Below are positions 1-6,907 of a DNA stretch of 8,759 bases, one piece after another. The first letter of the stretch is position 1. Each line of letters opens with the position of its first letter. Under the pieces are notes generated by a model. It did no database searches. It was given only the letters and a program-made list of their open reading frames with translations, and was not told where the DNA came from. Made by a program: the position numbers and the translations under genes. Origin of the DNA: Hydrogenimonas sp. (GTDB lineage Bacteria; Campylobacterota; Campylobacteria; Campylobacterales; Hydrogenimonadaceae); the NCBI GenBank assembly GCA_015494675.1, contig WGAW01000141.1, positions 1 to 8,759 of the forward strand, given 5' to 3'.

Positions 1-24
1 ACCGATGACACTACCCAGGTCCAT
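1..24 (-). CDS. motA: 5' end of a motA-like flagellar stator gene (partial)
   Basis: Only the first eight codons lie inside the window, read leftward from an ATG at 24-22. They translate as MDLGSVIG, which closely matches the conserved N-terminus of MotA (typically MDL followed by a small residue and IG/LG), the proton-channel stator subunit of the flagellar motor in the inner membrane. An AGGAG ribosome-binding site sits 5 nt upstream on the minus strand (30-34), which makes this a real start. A TATAAT box lies about 50 bp further upstream. The gene diverges from glmU. Eight residues are too few for a firm family call: the start is well supported, the MotA identity is an inference from the opening residues. 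Confidence 0.6.
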
Positions 25-75
25 CGAGACTCCTGATTTTTTCCGTAAAGTTTTTACGCTTTTTAGTACATTTAT

Positions 76-81
76 ATTATA
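76..81 (-). promoter_or_regulatory. -10 box for the leftward motA-like gene
   Basis: On the minus strand this reads TATAAT, a perfect sigma-70 -10 hexamer, 51 bp upstream of the motA-like ATG. No good -35 hexamer is seen 16-18 bp upstream (the region reads about TTACGG), which is usual in Campylobacterota, whose housekeeping promoters lack a conserved -35. No sigma-28 or sigma-54 consensus was recognised. Confidence 0.45.
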
Positions 82-82
82 C

Positions 83-183
83 GGATTCCAGGCAAAGCCC
101 GTAATCCGGCAGGGCCTGGACGGCCCTACAACCCCCTAAAGCTTCGAAATCTCAGATTTCGAGACGACGTTTCGTCATTTCAA
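83..183. repeat. Cluster of inverted repeats in the motA-glmU intergenic region
   Basis: Several dyads are packed here. GGATT (83-87) pairs with AATCC (103-107). AGGGCC (111-116) pairs with GGCCCT (122-127) around a 5-nt loop. TCGAAATC (144-151) pairs with GATTTCGA (155-162) around TCA. GACG (166-169) pairs with CGTC (173-176) around TTT. The first half is GC-rich and the second AT-richer, unlike the surrounding AT-rich spacer. This could be an intergenic palindromic repeat of the REP or small-MITE type, or operator sequence between two divergent genes. Only genome-wide copy number can tell. No open reading frame with a ribosome-binding site is seen in the 25-363 spacer. Confidence 0.35.
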
Positions 184-286
184 TCTACCGCTCAATGTCA
201 CGAAACTATATCGGCCTATTGCATACAAATATAAATACTCCCCCGAAAAACGGCCGAAATTTGGGACATTTTAATCTTTATTGCGT

Positions 287-302
287 TAAAATCTCATAAA
301 AT
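287..302 (+). promoter_or_regulatory. Probable promoter region of the glmU operon
   Basis: Two TAAAAT hexamers lie 10 bp apart (287-292 and 297-302), each one mismatch from the TATAAT consensus, downstream of a T-rich stretch (about 267-282) like those preceding -10 boxes in Campylobacterota. Transcription from either would begin around 299-310 and leave a 5' leader of roughly 55-65 nt before glmU. The leader contains a CCGCC/GGCGG dyad (308-328) of unknown meaning. Which hexamer is used cannot be decided from the sequence. Confidence 0.4.
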
Positions 303-363
303 CCGGTACCGCCGTGTCGTGCGGGCGGGCACATAAATCCAACAAAGAGGACTGAAAACTTCC

Positions 364-1668
364 ATGAGCACCTCCGTTATAATCCTCGCTGCCGGACAGG
401 GCACGCGCATGAAGTCTGAACTTCCCAAAGTTCTACACAAAATAAGCGGGCTTCCGATGATACACTACTCGATTAAAACGGCCGAAAGCATAAGCGACGA
501 CATAACCGTCGTGCTTTTTCATCAGGCGGAGCGTATAGAAAAAGAGATCTCGAAAAATTTCGAAAACATCAAATTCAAGATTCAGGATCACGCCAACTAT
601 CCCGGAACCGGCGGGGCGGTAATGGGCATAGAGACTCTCCACGACAGGGTTCTGGTTCTAAACGGTGATATGCCCCTTGTCACACCAGAATCCCTGGAGT
701 CGCTTTTATCACAGGAGGGCGACATAGTCATGAGCGTTTTCGACCTGCCCGACCCTTCCGGCTACGGCAGGGTCGTAGTCGAAAACTCCGAAGTGCAGGC
801 AATCGTGGAAGAGAAGGACTGCACCCGTGAGCAGAAAGAGATAAAGACGGTGAATGCGGGGGTCTACATCTTCAAAAAAGAGGTGCTCGACCGCTATCTG
901 CCGAAACTCTCGAACGAAAATGCCCAGGCCGAGTACTACCTGACCGACATAATAGAGATGGCACGCGAAGATGGGCTGCACATAATTCCGGTATGGGTGG
1001 AAGAGGAGGCTTTCAAGGGTATAAACAGCCGTTACGACCTCGCCCATGCGGAGGAGATGATGCAAAAGAGGATAAGGGAGCGGTGGATGCGCTGCGGCGT
1101 AACGATGCATCTGCCCTCTACGATCTACATCGACTCGAGGGCGGTTTTTCATGGGGAGTGCACGCTCGAAAACGGCGTAACCATTCACGGTGAGAGTATC
1201 ATTTCAGACTCATACATCAAATCGCACACGGTTATAGAAGATGCCGACGTAAGAAACTCCTCCTGCGGACCGATGGCCCGGATACGACCCGGCACCATTC
1301 TGGAAGATTCACAGATAGGCAACTTCGTAGAGGTGAAAAAGTCCCGTCTAAAAGGGGTTAAAGCGGGGCACCTCAGCTATCTCGGAGACGCTCGTATCGA
1401 CGAGGGTACAAACGTGGGAGCGGGCACTATCACCTGCAACTATGACGGTATAAGAAAGTACGAAACCAGAATCGGCAAAAACGTCTTCATAGGCTCCGAT
1501 ACGCAGCTCGTCGCCCCCGTAACGATAGAGGACGATGTGATGATAGCGGCCGGAACCACGGTTACGAAAGATGTAAAAAGGGGTTCTCTGGCGATATCGA
1601 GAACTCCCCAGAAGATCGTTGAGAGGTTCTTCTACCGATTTTTCGGCAAGGGGGAGCCGGATGCTTGA
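364..1668 (+). CDS. glmU: Bifunctional GlmU: GlcN-1-P acetyltransferase / GlcNAc-1-P uridyltransferase
   Basis: GlmU makes UDP-N-acetylglucosamine in the cytoplasm: it acetylates glucosamine-1-phosphate with acetyl-CoA, then transfers UMP from UTP. The product feeds peptidoglycan and lipid A. The 434-residue length is typical of Campylobacterota GlmU, shorter than the E. coli enzyme (456). The N-terminal pyrophosphorylase domain (about 1-220) has the nucleotide loop LAAGQGTRMKS (8-18), K22, NYPGTGGA (78-85), metal ligand D102 in NGDMP and N221 in the GINSRYDLA segment. The C-terminal left-handed beta-helix (about 245-415) has RIRPG (306-310), K325, catalytic H336 in KAGHLSYLGD and NVGAGTITCNYDG (350-362). 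The ATG at 364 gives the canonical GlmU N-terminus. The only SD-like stretch, AGAGGA (346-351), is 12 nt away, rather far. It is the first gene of the operon and overlaps coaBC by 8 bp. Assignment is secure. Confidence 0.98.
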   Translation: MSTSVIILAAGQGTRMKSELPKVLHKISGLPMIHYSIKTAESISDDITVVLFHQAERIEKEISKNFENIKFKIQDHANYPGTGGAVMGIETLHDRVLVLNGDMPLVTPESLESLLSQEGDIVMSVFDLPDPSGYGRVVVENSEVQAIVEEKDCTREQKEIKTVNAGVYIFKKEVLDRYLPKLSNENAQAEYYLTDIIEMAREDGLHIIPVWVEEEAFKGINSRYDLAHAEEMMQKRIRERWMRCGVTMHLPSTIYIDSRAVFHGECTLENGVTIHGESIISDSYIKSHTVIEDADVRNSSCGPMARIRPGTILEDSQIGNFVEVKKSRLKGVKAGHLSYLGDARIDEGTNVGAGTITCNYDGIRKYETRIGKNVFIGSDTQLVAPVTIEDDVMIAAGTTVTKDVKRGSLAISRTPQKIVERFFYRFFGKGEPDA

Positions 1669-2926
1669 GCAGGTGAGGCTCGACGGCAAGAGGGTGCTTG
1701 TCGGGGTTACCGGAAGCATCGCCGCATACCGCGCCTGCGATCTTGTCAGGCTCTATGTCAAAGCGGGGGCCGATGTGAGAGTGGTGATGAGCGAAGCGGC
1801 AAAACGCTTCGTTACCCCGCTTACGTTCGAGGCACTCACGAACAGCCGGGTGCTGCACGAAGATACCGAAGAGTGGAGCGGAGACCTCAACCACATAGGT
1901 ATCGGCGAGTGGGCCGACATCTTCGTCATCGCGCCCGCCACCGCAAACACGATCAACAAGATGTCGAACGCGATAGCCGACAACCTTCTGCTTCAGACCG
2001 CCCTCGCCTACGGCGGCACGACCCTTTTATGCCCGGCGGCAAACACCCGGATGCTGGAGCACCCTGTAACGGAGGGGAGCCTGAAGCTTCTAAAACTCCA
2101 CCGCATAGAGGTGGTGGAGCCCCAGACGAAGCTGCTTGCATGCAACAGTGTGGGCAGGGGCGCACTGGCCGAACCCGAGACGATCTTCTCTGTATCTCTT
2201 AAACACCTCTTTGAAGACGACTACTGGAAAAACAGGCGTGTTGTCGTAACAGGCGGAGGGACCGTCGAAAAGATTGACGAGGTTAGATACATCTCAAACT
2301 TCTCCAGCGGCAAGATGGCGGAAGCGATGGTTACGGCCCTGTATGCGAAGGGAGCCGACGTCTGCTACGTGACGACCAAAAAGCCCGGATCGATCCCGCC
2401 CGTTCATGTAATAGAGGTGCAGAGCGCCGAAGAGATGCTTAAATATACCCAAGACGCATTGAGGGTGGCGAAAAAGGGGGTTCTTACAAAGCCCTCTTTT
2501 CATTCCGAAAGCGCTCACCCGGAACTTGTGCAGAAGGCTCCGTGGCTCTTTATGGCGGCGGCCGTAAGCGACTACAGGCCGGCCCACCCGCAAACAGGCA
2601 AGCTGAAAAAGGCGGCTTTGGGAAGAGAGTGGTCTCTGCAGCTTGTAGAGAACCCGGACATTCTGCAATCACTGGATCGATCGGGAATCAAAACCGTCGC
2701 TTTCAAAGCGGAGCTCGACAAAGAGAGGGCACTCGAAAACGCGAAAAGGGCCCTGGTGGAGAAGAGAGTGGATATTGTCGCTCTGAATATTTTAAAAGAT
2801 AGCGGTAGCTTCGGAAGCGAAACCAATGCCGTCACACTTGTGACTCCCGAAAAAGAGGTGGAGATACCGCAAGCCTCCAAGTTCGAGGTGGCACTATCGA
2901 TGCTGGAGGCGGTCAAAGCTCTATGA
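1661..2926 (+). CDS. coaBC: Bifunctional CoaBC: phosphopantothenoylcysteine decarboxylase / synthetase
   Basis: CoaBC joins 4'-phosphopantothenate to cysteine using CTP and decarboxylates the product to 4'-phosphopantetheine, in cytoplasmic coenzyme A synthesis. The ATG at 1661 is preferred over a TTG at 1619: it has a strong AAGGGGGAG (1649-1657) in front and begins just before the family's GVTGSIAAYRA motif (15-25). It yields 421 residues, a normal length. The N-terminal flavodoxin-like CoaC half (about 1-185) shows H78 (NHIGI), N128 and the active-site-lid C161. The CoaB half (about 190-421) has VVVTGGGT (194-201), RYISNFSSGKM with N213, AAAVSDYRP (299-307) and the lysine cluster GKLKK (313-317). 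Two oddities: the usual PxMN motif reads PAAN (125-128), and there is an apparent insertion of about 25 residues (268-294) before AAAVSDY. It overlaps glmU by 8 bp and the next gene by 4 bp (ATGA), implying translational coupling. Confidence 0.96.
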   Translation: MLEQVRLDGKRVLVGVTGSIAAYRACDLVRLYVKAGADVRVVMSEAAKRFVTPLTFEALTNSRVLHEDTEEWSGDLNHIGIGEWADIFVIAPATANTINKMSNAIADNLLLQTALAYGGTTLLCPAANTRMLEHPVTEGSLKLLKLHRIEVVEPQTKLLACNSVGRGALAEPETIFSVSLKHLFEDDYWKNRRVVVTGGGTVEKIDEVRYISNFSSGKMAEAMVTALYAKGADVCYVTTKKPGSIPPVHVIEVQSAEEMLKYTQDALRVAKKGVLTKPSFHSESAHPELVQKAPWLFMAAAVSDYRPAHPQTGKLKKAALGREWSLQLVENPDILQSLDRSGIKTVAFKAELDKERALENAKRALVEKRVDIVALNILKDSGSFGSETNAVTLVTPEKEVEIPQASKFEVALSMLEAVKAL

Positions 2927-3681
2927 TACAGGGTCTCACCCCTCTGCATGCGGCACACCGAATACTCGCCAAGCTCTCCAAAATGGAGATAAACGCTCTT
3001 TTGCAGCTTGGAATCGAAGTTCTGGAGCGAAAGGGCGACGGCACGTACACGGTACGGATGGGAAACCAAACCTTTCAGACAAAGAGCGAAATCCCACTGG
3101 AGCCGGCAAAAGAGTACTGGGTGGATATCGAGCGGACAAAAGAGGGTGTCATACACCTGACAAAACCGCACCCTAAACCTGCAATGCTGAAAAAAGAGGG
3201 TTTTTTACCTATAGGAGAGAGGCTTCCGGCCGATATAGCCGAAGATTCGGATCCGGCCGAAGGGCTCAAAGAGCGTATCATGCAGATGATGGCGGCCGCA
3301 CAGAGCAAAGAGAGCTTTCAAAGCCTTTCACAACTCCTTCTTTCGCTTCACCACGGAGTAGTGACAATTCCGTTCGAGGAGCGCGGCAGGCGCGCGCTTC
3401 TTCAGATGCGCAAGGGAGAGAGTGGCGAAACTTTAAATGAAAAGAGTGTAGAATTTTATGCAGCATTCAACAATCTGGGACCCGTTGAAGGAGCGATCGC
3501 CCGGCACGGTGAGAAAAGAGTCGTGAAGCTGGAGGTTTTCTATCCGAAAACGGCACGCCTGCTTGAAGATCAGAAAAGGGAACTGCCGGGCTTTTCGCAG
3601 GTCACCGTAGCACTGCGCCCCTCCGCCATACTCCCCTTTTGGGAGAGCGACACTCTCGGACTGCTGGATATCAGGGGGTAG
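2923..3681 (+). CDS. Protein of unknown function, weakly FliK-like (252 aa)
   Basis: I do not recognise a named family. The ATG overlaps the coaBC stop (ATGA), so the gene is probably translationally coupled. No signal peptide or membrane segment is seen; the protein should be soluble and cytoplasmic unless exported by another route. Residues about 30-80 look like a small beta-barrel (GTYTVRMGNQTF, then SEIPLEPAKEYWVDIE), the pattern found in N-terminal parts of some FliK-like hook-length proteins. Residues 111-165 are helical and charged. Residues 176-232 (FYAAFNNLGPVEGAIA, KLEVFYPKTARLLEDQ, FSQVTVAL) resemble in layout the FliK C-terminal Flg_hook domain: a LxPxEG-like turn, beta hairpin, helix, final strand. 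The divergent motA-like gene nearby hints at a flagellar link, but the immediate neighbours are CoA and isoprenoid enzymes. C. jejuni appears to have an uncharacterised gene at the same place (Cj0823, from memory). The gene is real; the FliK relation is inference. Confidence 0.85.
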   Translation: MIQGLTPLHAAHRILAKLSKMEINALLQLGIEVLERKGDGTYTVRMGNQTFQTKSEIPLEPAKEYWVDIERTKEGVIHLTKPHPKPAMLKKEGFLPIGERLPADIAEDSDPAEGLKERIMQMMAAAQSKESFQSLSQLLLSLHHGVVTIPFEERGRRALLQMRKGESGETLNEKSVEFYAAFNNLGPVEGAIARHGEKRVVKLEVFYPKTARLLEDQKRELPGFSQVTVALRPSAILPFWESDTLGLLDIRG

Positions 3682-3688
3682 AGTAAGC

Positions 3689-4372
3689 ATGAGTAATCTG
3701 GCCAGACATGTTGCGATAATTATGGACGGCAACGGCAGGTGGGCGCAGGAGCGCGGTCTCAAGAGAGTCAAAGGCCATGAGCGCGGGGCCGAAACGGTCA
3801 GGTCCATCACGACCTTCGCATCCAACCACCCGGAGATAGAGGTGCTCACCCTCTACGCATTCAGCACCGAAAACTGGAAACGGCCCAAGATGGAGGTCGA
3901 CTTTTTGATGCGCCTTCTAAACCGCTACCTCAAAAACGAAACCGAAACGTACATCAAGCACCAGATCCGCTTCGAAACCATCGGGGACCTCTCACGCTTC
4001 TCCCCCGCTCTTCAGAAACAGATCGCTTCCATGAAGGAGAAAACGAAACGGTTCAAGAGGCTGACACAGGTGCTTGCGCTCAACTACGGATCCAAAGACG
4101 AAATATCGAGGGCCGCGGCCAGACTCTGCAAAGAGGGCAAAGAGATATGCGTAGAGACCCTCTCCGACGAGATAGAGAGTGCAAGATTCGGCCCTGTCGA
4201 TATAATGATTCGAACAGGCGGAGATCAGCGCCTCTCAAACTTCCTGCTCTGGCAGAGCGCTTATGCGGAGCTCTTCTTTACACATACTCTCTGGCCCGAC
4301 TTCACCCCTGAAGAGCTGGAGAGCGTCATAGGCGAGTTCAAACGACGCACCAGGCGCTTCGGAGGAATATAA
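3689..4372 (+). CDS. uppS: Undecaprenyl diphosphate synthase (cis-prenyltransferase)
   Basis: UppS condenses farnesyl diphosphate with eight isopentenyl diphosphates in cis to make C55 undecaprenyl diphosphate, the lipid carrier for peptidoglycan and surface polysaccharides, at the cytoplasmic face of the membrane. At 227 residues it is of normal length. Seen motifs: HVAIIMDGNGRWA with catalytic D13 and the diphosphate-binding GNGR (14-17); TLYAFSTENWKRP (54-66); and RTGGDQRLSNFLLWQSAYAE (175-194). In the last motif the metal-binding acidic residue, Glu in the E. coli enzyme, is Asp (D179), a conservative change. The ATG at 3689 starts 7 bp after the preceding stop; GGGGG (3674-3678) just ahead, inside the previous gene's end, can serve as the ribosome-binding site. 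The stop TAA shares one base with the next ATG (TAATG). Confidence 0.97.
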   Translation: MSNLARHVAIIMDGNGRWAQERGLKRVKGHERGAETVRSITTFASNHPEIEVLTLYAFSTENWKRPKMEVDFLMRLLNRYLKNETETYIKHQIRFETIGDLSRFSPALQKQIASMKEKTKRFKRLTQVLALNYGSKDEISRAAARLCKEGKEICVETLSDEIESARFGPVDIMIRTGGDQRLSNFLLWQSAYAELFFTHTLWPDFTPEELESVIGEFKRRTRRFGGI

Positions 4373-5157
4373 TGTCGCTACTTTTCGCTCTCTTTATCGG
4401 CCTTGCGATAGGCTCTTTTCTGAACGTTCTAATTGTAAGAATCCCGAAAGGCGAAAATATCGCCTTTCCGGCCTCTCACTGTCCCAAATGCGGCAACGCT
4501 CTCAGGTGGTGGCACAACATTCCGCTCTTGTCATGGGTACTGCTTCAGGGCAGGTGCGCCTACTGCAAAAGCCCGATCAGCCGCATCTACCCTATGGTGG
4601 AGCTTCTGACCGGACTCATATTCGCTACACTGGTGATGAAGCTCGGGCTCGGTGCCGAATGGTTCGTCACAGCACTCGTATTCTCCCTGCTTCTGGCCCT
4701 TTCGGTCATCGACTTCAAGTACTACGCCGTACCGGATTCGCTGAACTTCACCGCCCTGGGGCTGGCCCTGCTTATGCCGCTCTTTATCTTCGGATGGGAC
4801 TGGGTAGCAGGAGATGTAAAGGATTTCTCTTTTTACCAGCACGAGCTTATCGTGCGTTTCAAAGACGCGGCTATAATGGCGGCGTCATTTTTCGCACTCG
4901 GTTATATAGTAAAAAGAGTAATAAAAAAGGATGCCCTGGGAGAGGCCGACATAATCATAGCCGCCACGATGGGGGCTATGCTCGGGTTCCCGCTGGTTCT
5001 CATGGCTATCTATGTCGCTGCGCTCGCCGCCATTGTTCCGGCGGTGGTCGCTCGCGGACATATGGTTCCTTTCGTACCGTTTCTTGCACTCGGCACATGG
5101 ATCGTATACATATTTTCGGACCAGTTCATGAAGTGGTGGGGAATGCTCTATGCATAA
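4372..5157 (+). CDS. pilD: Type IV prepilin peptidase / N-methyltransferase (A24 family)
   Basis: An inner-membrane aspartic protease that cleaves leader peptides of type IV pilin-like or pseudopilin precursors and N-methylates the mature N-terminus. The 261-residue protein begins with a membrane helix, then the conserved FLNVLIVRIPKGE stretch (16-28). A cytoplasmic domain follows with two CxxC pairs (C37/C40 and C62/C65), typical of the bifunctional PilD form with the methylase domain, and then about six hydrophobic helices from 75 on. The catalytic aspartates are D114 (in VIDFKYYAVPD) and D193, but the second motif, classically GxGD, reads GEAD (190-193). No pilin or pseudopilin gene is present in the window, so substrates must be encoded elsewhere (competence, secretion or pilus systems). 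It overlaps uppS by 1 bp and the next gene by 8 bp. The symbol is given by family resemblance. Confidence 0.93.
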   Translation: MSLLFALFIGLAIGSFLNVLIVRIPKGENIAFPASHCPKCGNALRWWHNIPLLSWVLLQGRCAYCKSPISRIYPMVELLTGLIFATLVMKLGLGAEWFVTALVFSLLLALSVIDFKYYAVPDSLNFTALGLALLMPLFIFGWDWVAGDVKDFSFYQHELIVRFKDAAIMAASFFALGYIVKRVIKKDALGEADIIIAATMGAMLGFPLVLMAIYVAALAAIVPAVVARGHMVPFVPFLALGTWIVYIFSDQFMKWWGMLYA

Positions 5158-6169
5158 GACTTCGGAGTATCTTTTCAAAAGCTTCAGCGGTATATTTTTT
5201 TCGATATTTCTTCCAATTATAGTCATAGGATCACTGATACTTTTCGTAAGAATAGCCAAGCTTACGGAAGTGACGCAGATGAGCGCCGCCGAGATGCTGC
5301 TGATGTACGGATACTCACTGCCGACCATCCTCTTCTATACCCTGCCCGTCACCTTCTTCGCCGCACTTGTTCTTACACTGAACAAACTCTCGAACGACTT
5401 CGAGAGCGTCGTGCTCTTCTCTTTCGGAATATCCCCTGCCCGACTGATAAACTTCTTCTATCCGTTCGTGCTTCTGCTCATAGCGCTGCTTATGCTTCTC
5501 TCTCTGGGACTCATACCCATTACAAAGCAGCTGACAAAATCGTTCATAGCCTACAAGAGTATGCATGCGGTCCTAAATATCGAAGCGAGTCGGTTCGGTC
5601 AGAAGTTCGGAGACTGGCTCGTCTTTTTGGAGTCGAAAGATAAAGAGAGCAACACTCTACACAACATAGTCCTCTACAACTCAAAGCCGAAAGAGGAGCA
5701 GATTCTGATAGCGAAGATGGGGCGCTTCATAAACGAGAACGGGGTTTTGGGGCTGATGCTCAGCAACGGTCAGGCCTACAGCATCAAAAACGACACGGTC
5801 AACCAGATAGACTACAAAGTGATGAAGATATACGATACCACCCGATACAAGCCATTTACATACCAGAACCTCAAGGATTACTGGGCATCGGCATTCGGAG
5901 ATAAAAAACGGCTCAAAGATATGGTGGTTTTCATAGCGATAAGCCTCTTTCCGCTGGCGACGCTCTATTACGCTTTCGCATACGGAATCCTCCACCCCAG
6001 ATATCAGAAAAACTACGGATATGCGGCCATTCTGCTCGCAACGGCTATCTACTATGCGACTGTTTCGGCCGTAGCCAAAACGAGTGCCGTCCTGTCGGCT
6101 CTTTTTGTAGCGATCTTCATGATAGTCGGCATCGTACTCTTTTATAGAAGGGTTCAAAGAAGGTTTTAG
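5150..6169 (+). CDS. LptF/LptG-family (YjgP/YjgQ) permease
   Basis: This is a membrane subunit of the type that, with the ATPase LptB, extracts lipopolysaccharide from the inner membrane and passes it to the periplasmic bridge. The 339 residues show the family layout: three membrane helices (about 13-34, 56-77, 99-124), a periplasmic beta-rich domain (about 125-255) containing FGDWLVFLES and NGVLGLMLSNGQAYS, then three helices (about 257-278, 289-307, 311-333) and a basic C-terminus. KLSNDFESVVLFSFGISPARL (79-99), in the loop before helix 3, is the hallmark coupling-helix region. LptF and LptG are paralogues and I cannot say which this is, so no symbol is given; the partner is not in the window. 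The ATG at 5150 lies inside the prepilin peptidase gene's end, with GGTGGGGA (5135-5142) 7 nt upstream. The truA GTG follows after 9 bp. Confidence 0.9.
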   Translation: MHKTSEYLFKSFSGIFFSIFLPIIVIGSLILFVRIAKLTEVTQMSAAEMLLMYGYSLPTILFYTLPVTFFAALVLTLNKLSNDFESVVLFSFGISPARLINFFYPFVLLLIALLMLLSLGLIPITKQLTKSFIAYKSMHAVLNIEASRFGQKFGDWLVFLESKDKESNTLHNIVLYNSKPKEEQILIAKMGRFINENGVLGLMLSNGQAYSIKNDTVNQIDYKVMKIYDTTRYKPFTYQNLKDYWASAFGDKKRLKDMVVFIAISLFPLATLYYAFAYGILHPRYQKNYGYAAILLATAIYYATVSAVAKTSAVLSALFVAIFMIVGIVLFYRRVQRRF

Positions 6170-6178
6170 GAGCGTATC

Positions 6179-6907
6179 GTGCGGGTGAAGGGTGTACTGG
6201 CATACGACGGCTCGGCGTTTTTCGGTTTTCAGTCCCAAAAGAGTACCTCCAAAACGGTATCGGAAACGGTTCGCAAGGCGCTGCATAGGCTCGGTATAAC
6301 CGCCCCTCCCGTAGGAAGCGGACGCACCGACAGAGGTGTGCACGCCACCGGGCAGGTAGTTCACTTCGATCTTCCGCTGCACTGGCAAAACGACCGTCAA
6401 AAGCTCAAAGTGATGCTGAACCGCCTTCTGAAGCCCCATATTCAGTTCAAACATATATCACCGGTCGCAGACTCCTTCCATGCACGCTTCGATGCGAGGC
6501 GGCGAATCTACCGCTACGTAATTAAACGGCATCAGCCCACACCGTTCGAGACCCCATACTGCCGTCACCTTCAAGATCTCGACGAAAAGAGGCTGCTAGG
6601 TGCACTGCGGCTTTTTGAAGGCGAACACGACTTCAGGCACTTCCACAAAAGAGGGAGCGACCCGAAAAGTACGGTGCGAACGATATACAGGACCGGTTTA
6701 TACGCTTTCGGCAACTATAAAATCGTACTCTTCGAAGCTAACGGTTTTTTAAGAGCGCAGGTGAGAATGATGCTGGAGAGCTCCGTAATGGCAATGAGAG
6801 GGGAACTGCAAGAGAGTGACATAAGAGACCAGCTATGTGGCAAAAAGATCTTTACACCGCCGCTGGCACCCCCGCAGGGGTTGTATCTAAGCCGGGTCAT
6901 ATACTGA
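6179..6907 (+). CDS. truA: tRNA pseudouridine(38-40) synthase TruA
   Basis: TruA isomerises uridines 38, 39 and 40 in the anticodon stem-loop of tRNAs to pseudouridine. The 242-residue protein carries the family motifs in order: LAYDGSAFFGFQ (7-18), SGRTDRGVHATGQV with catalytic D51 (47-60), FDARRRIYRYVI (104-115), TVRTIY (165-170), ANGFLRAQVRMML (187-199) and the C-terminal PPQGLYL (231-237). It starts at GTG (6179) with AGGAG (6168-6172) six bases upstream. A second GTG two codons later is possible but 12 nt from that site. It appears to be the last gene of the glmU operon: a 135-bp spacer with promoter-like elements follows. A convincing terminator after the gene was not found; there is only a short T-run at 6909-6914. 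Confidence 0.96.
   Translation: MRVKGVLAYDGSAFFGFQSQKSTSKTVSETVRKALHRLGITAPPVGSGRTDRGVHATGQVVHFDLPLHWQNDRQKLKVMLNRLLKPHIQFKHISPVADSFHARFDARRRIYRYVIKRHQPTPFETPYCRHLQDLDEKRLLGALRLFEGEHDFRHFHKRGSDPKSTVRTIYRTGLYAFGNYKIVLFEANGFLRAQVRMMLESSVMAMRGELQESDIRDQLCGKKIFTPPLAPPQGLYLSRVIY

Noticed and set aside
195..299. 34-codon plus-strand frame in the motA-glmU spacer
   Set aside because: No ribosome-binding site, it runs through the presumed glmU promoter, and its composition is that of AT-rich spacer.
1619..1660. TTG at 1619 as an upstream in-frame start of coaBC
   Set aside because: It would add 14 residues not expected in CoaBC and lacks a ribosome-binding site; the ATG at 1661 has AAGGGGGAG just upstream and fits the family N-terminus.
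2572..3171. Minus-strand open frame of 199 codons across the coaBC / unknown gene junction
   Set aside because: Antisense shadow with Ser/Leu/Phe-rich composition; no ribosome-binding site or homology pattern.
5681..6454. Long minus-strand open frame (257 codons) under the permease and truA genes
   Set aside because: It is antisense to two confidently identified genes, has no domain resemblance, and is the expected mirror of their codon bias.
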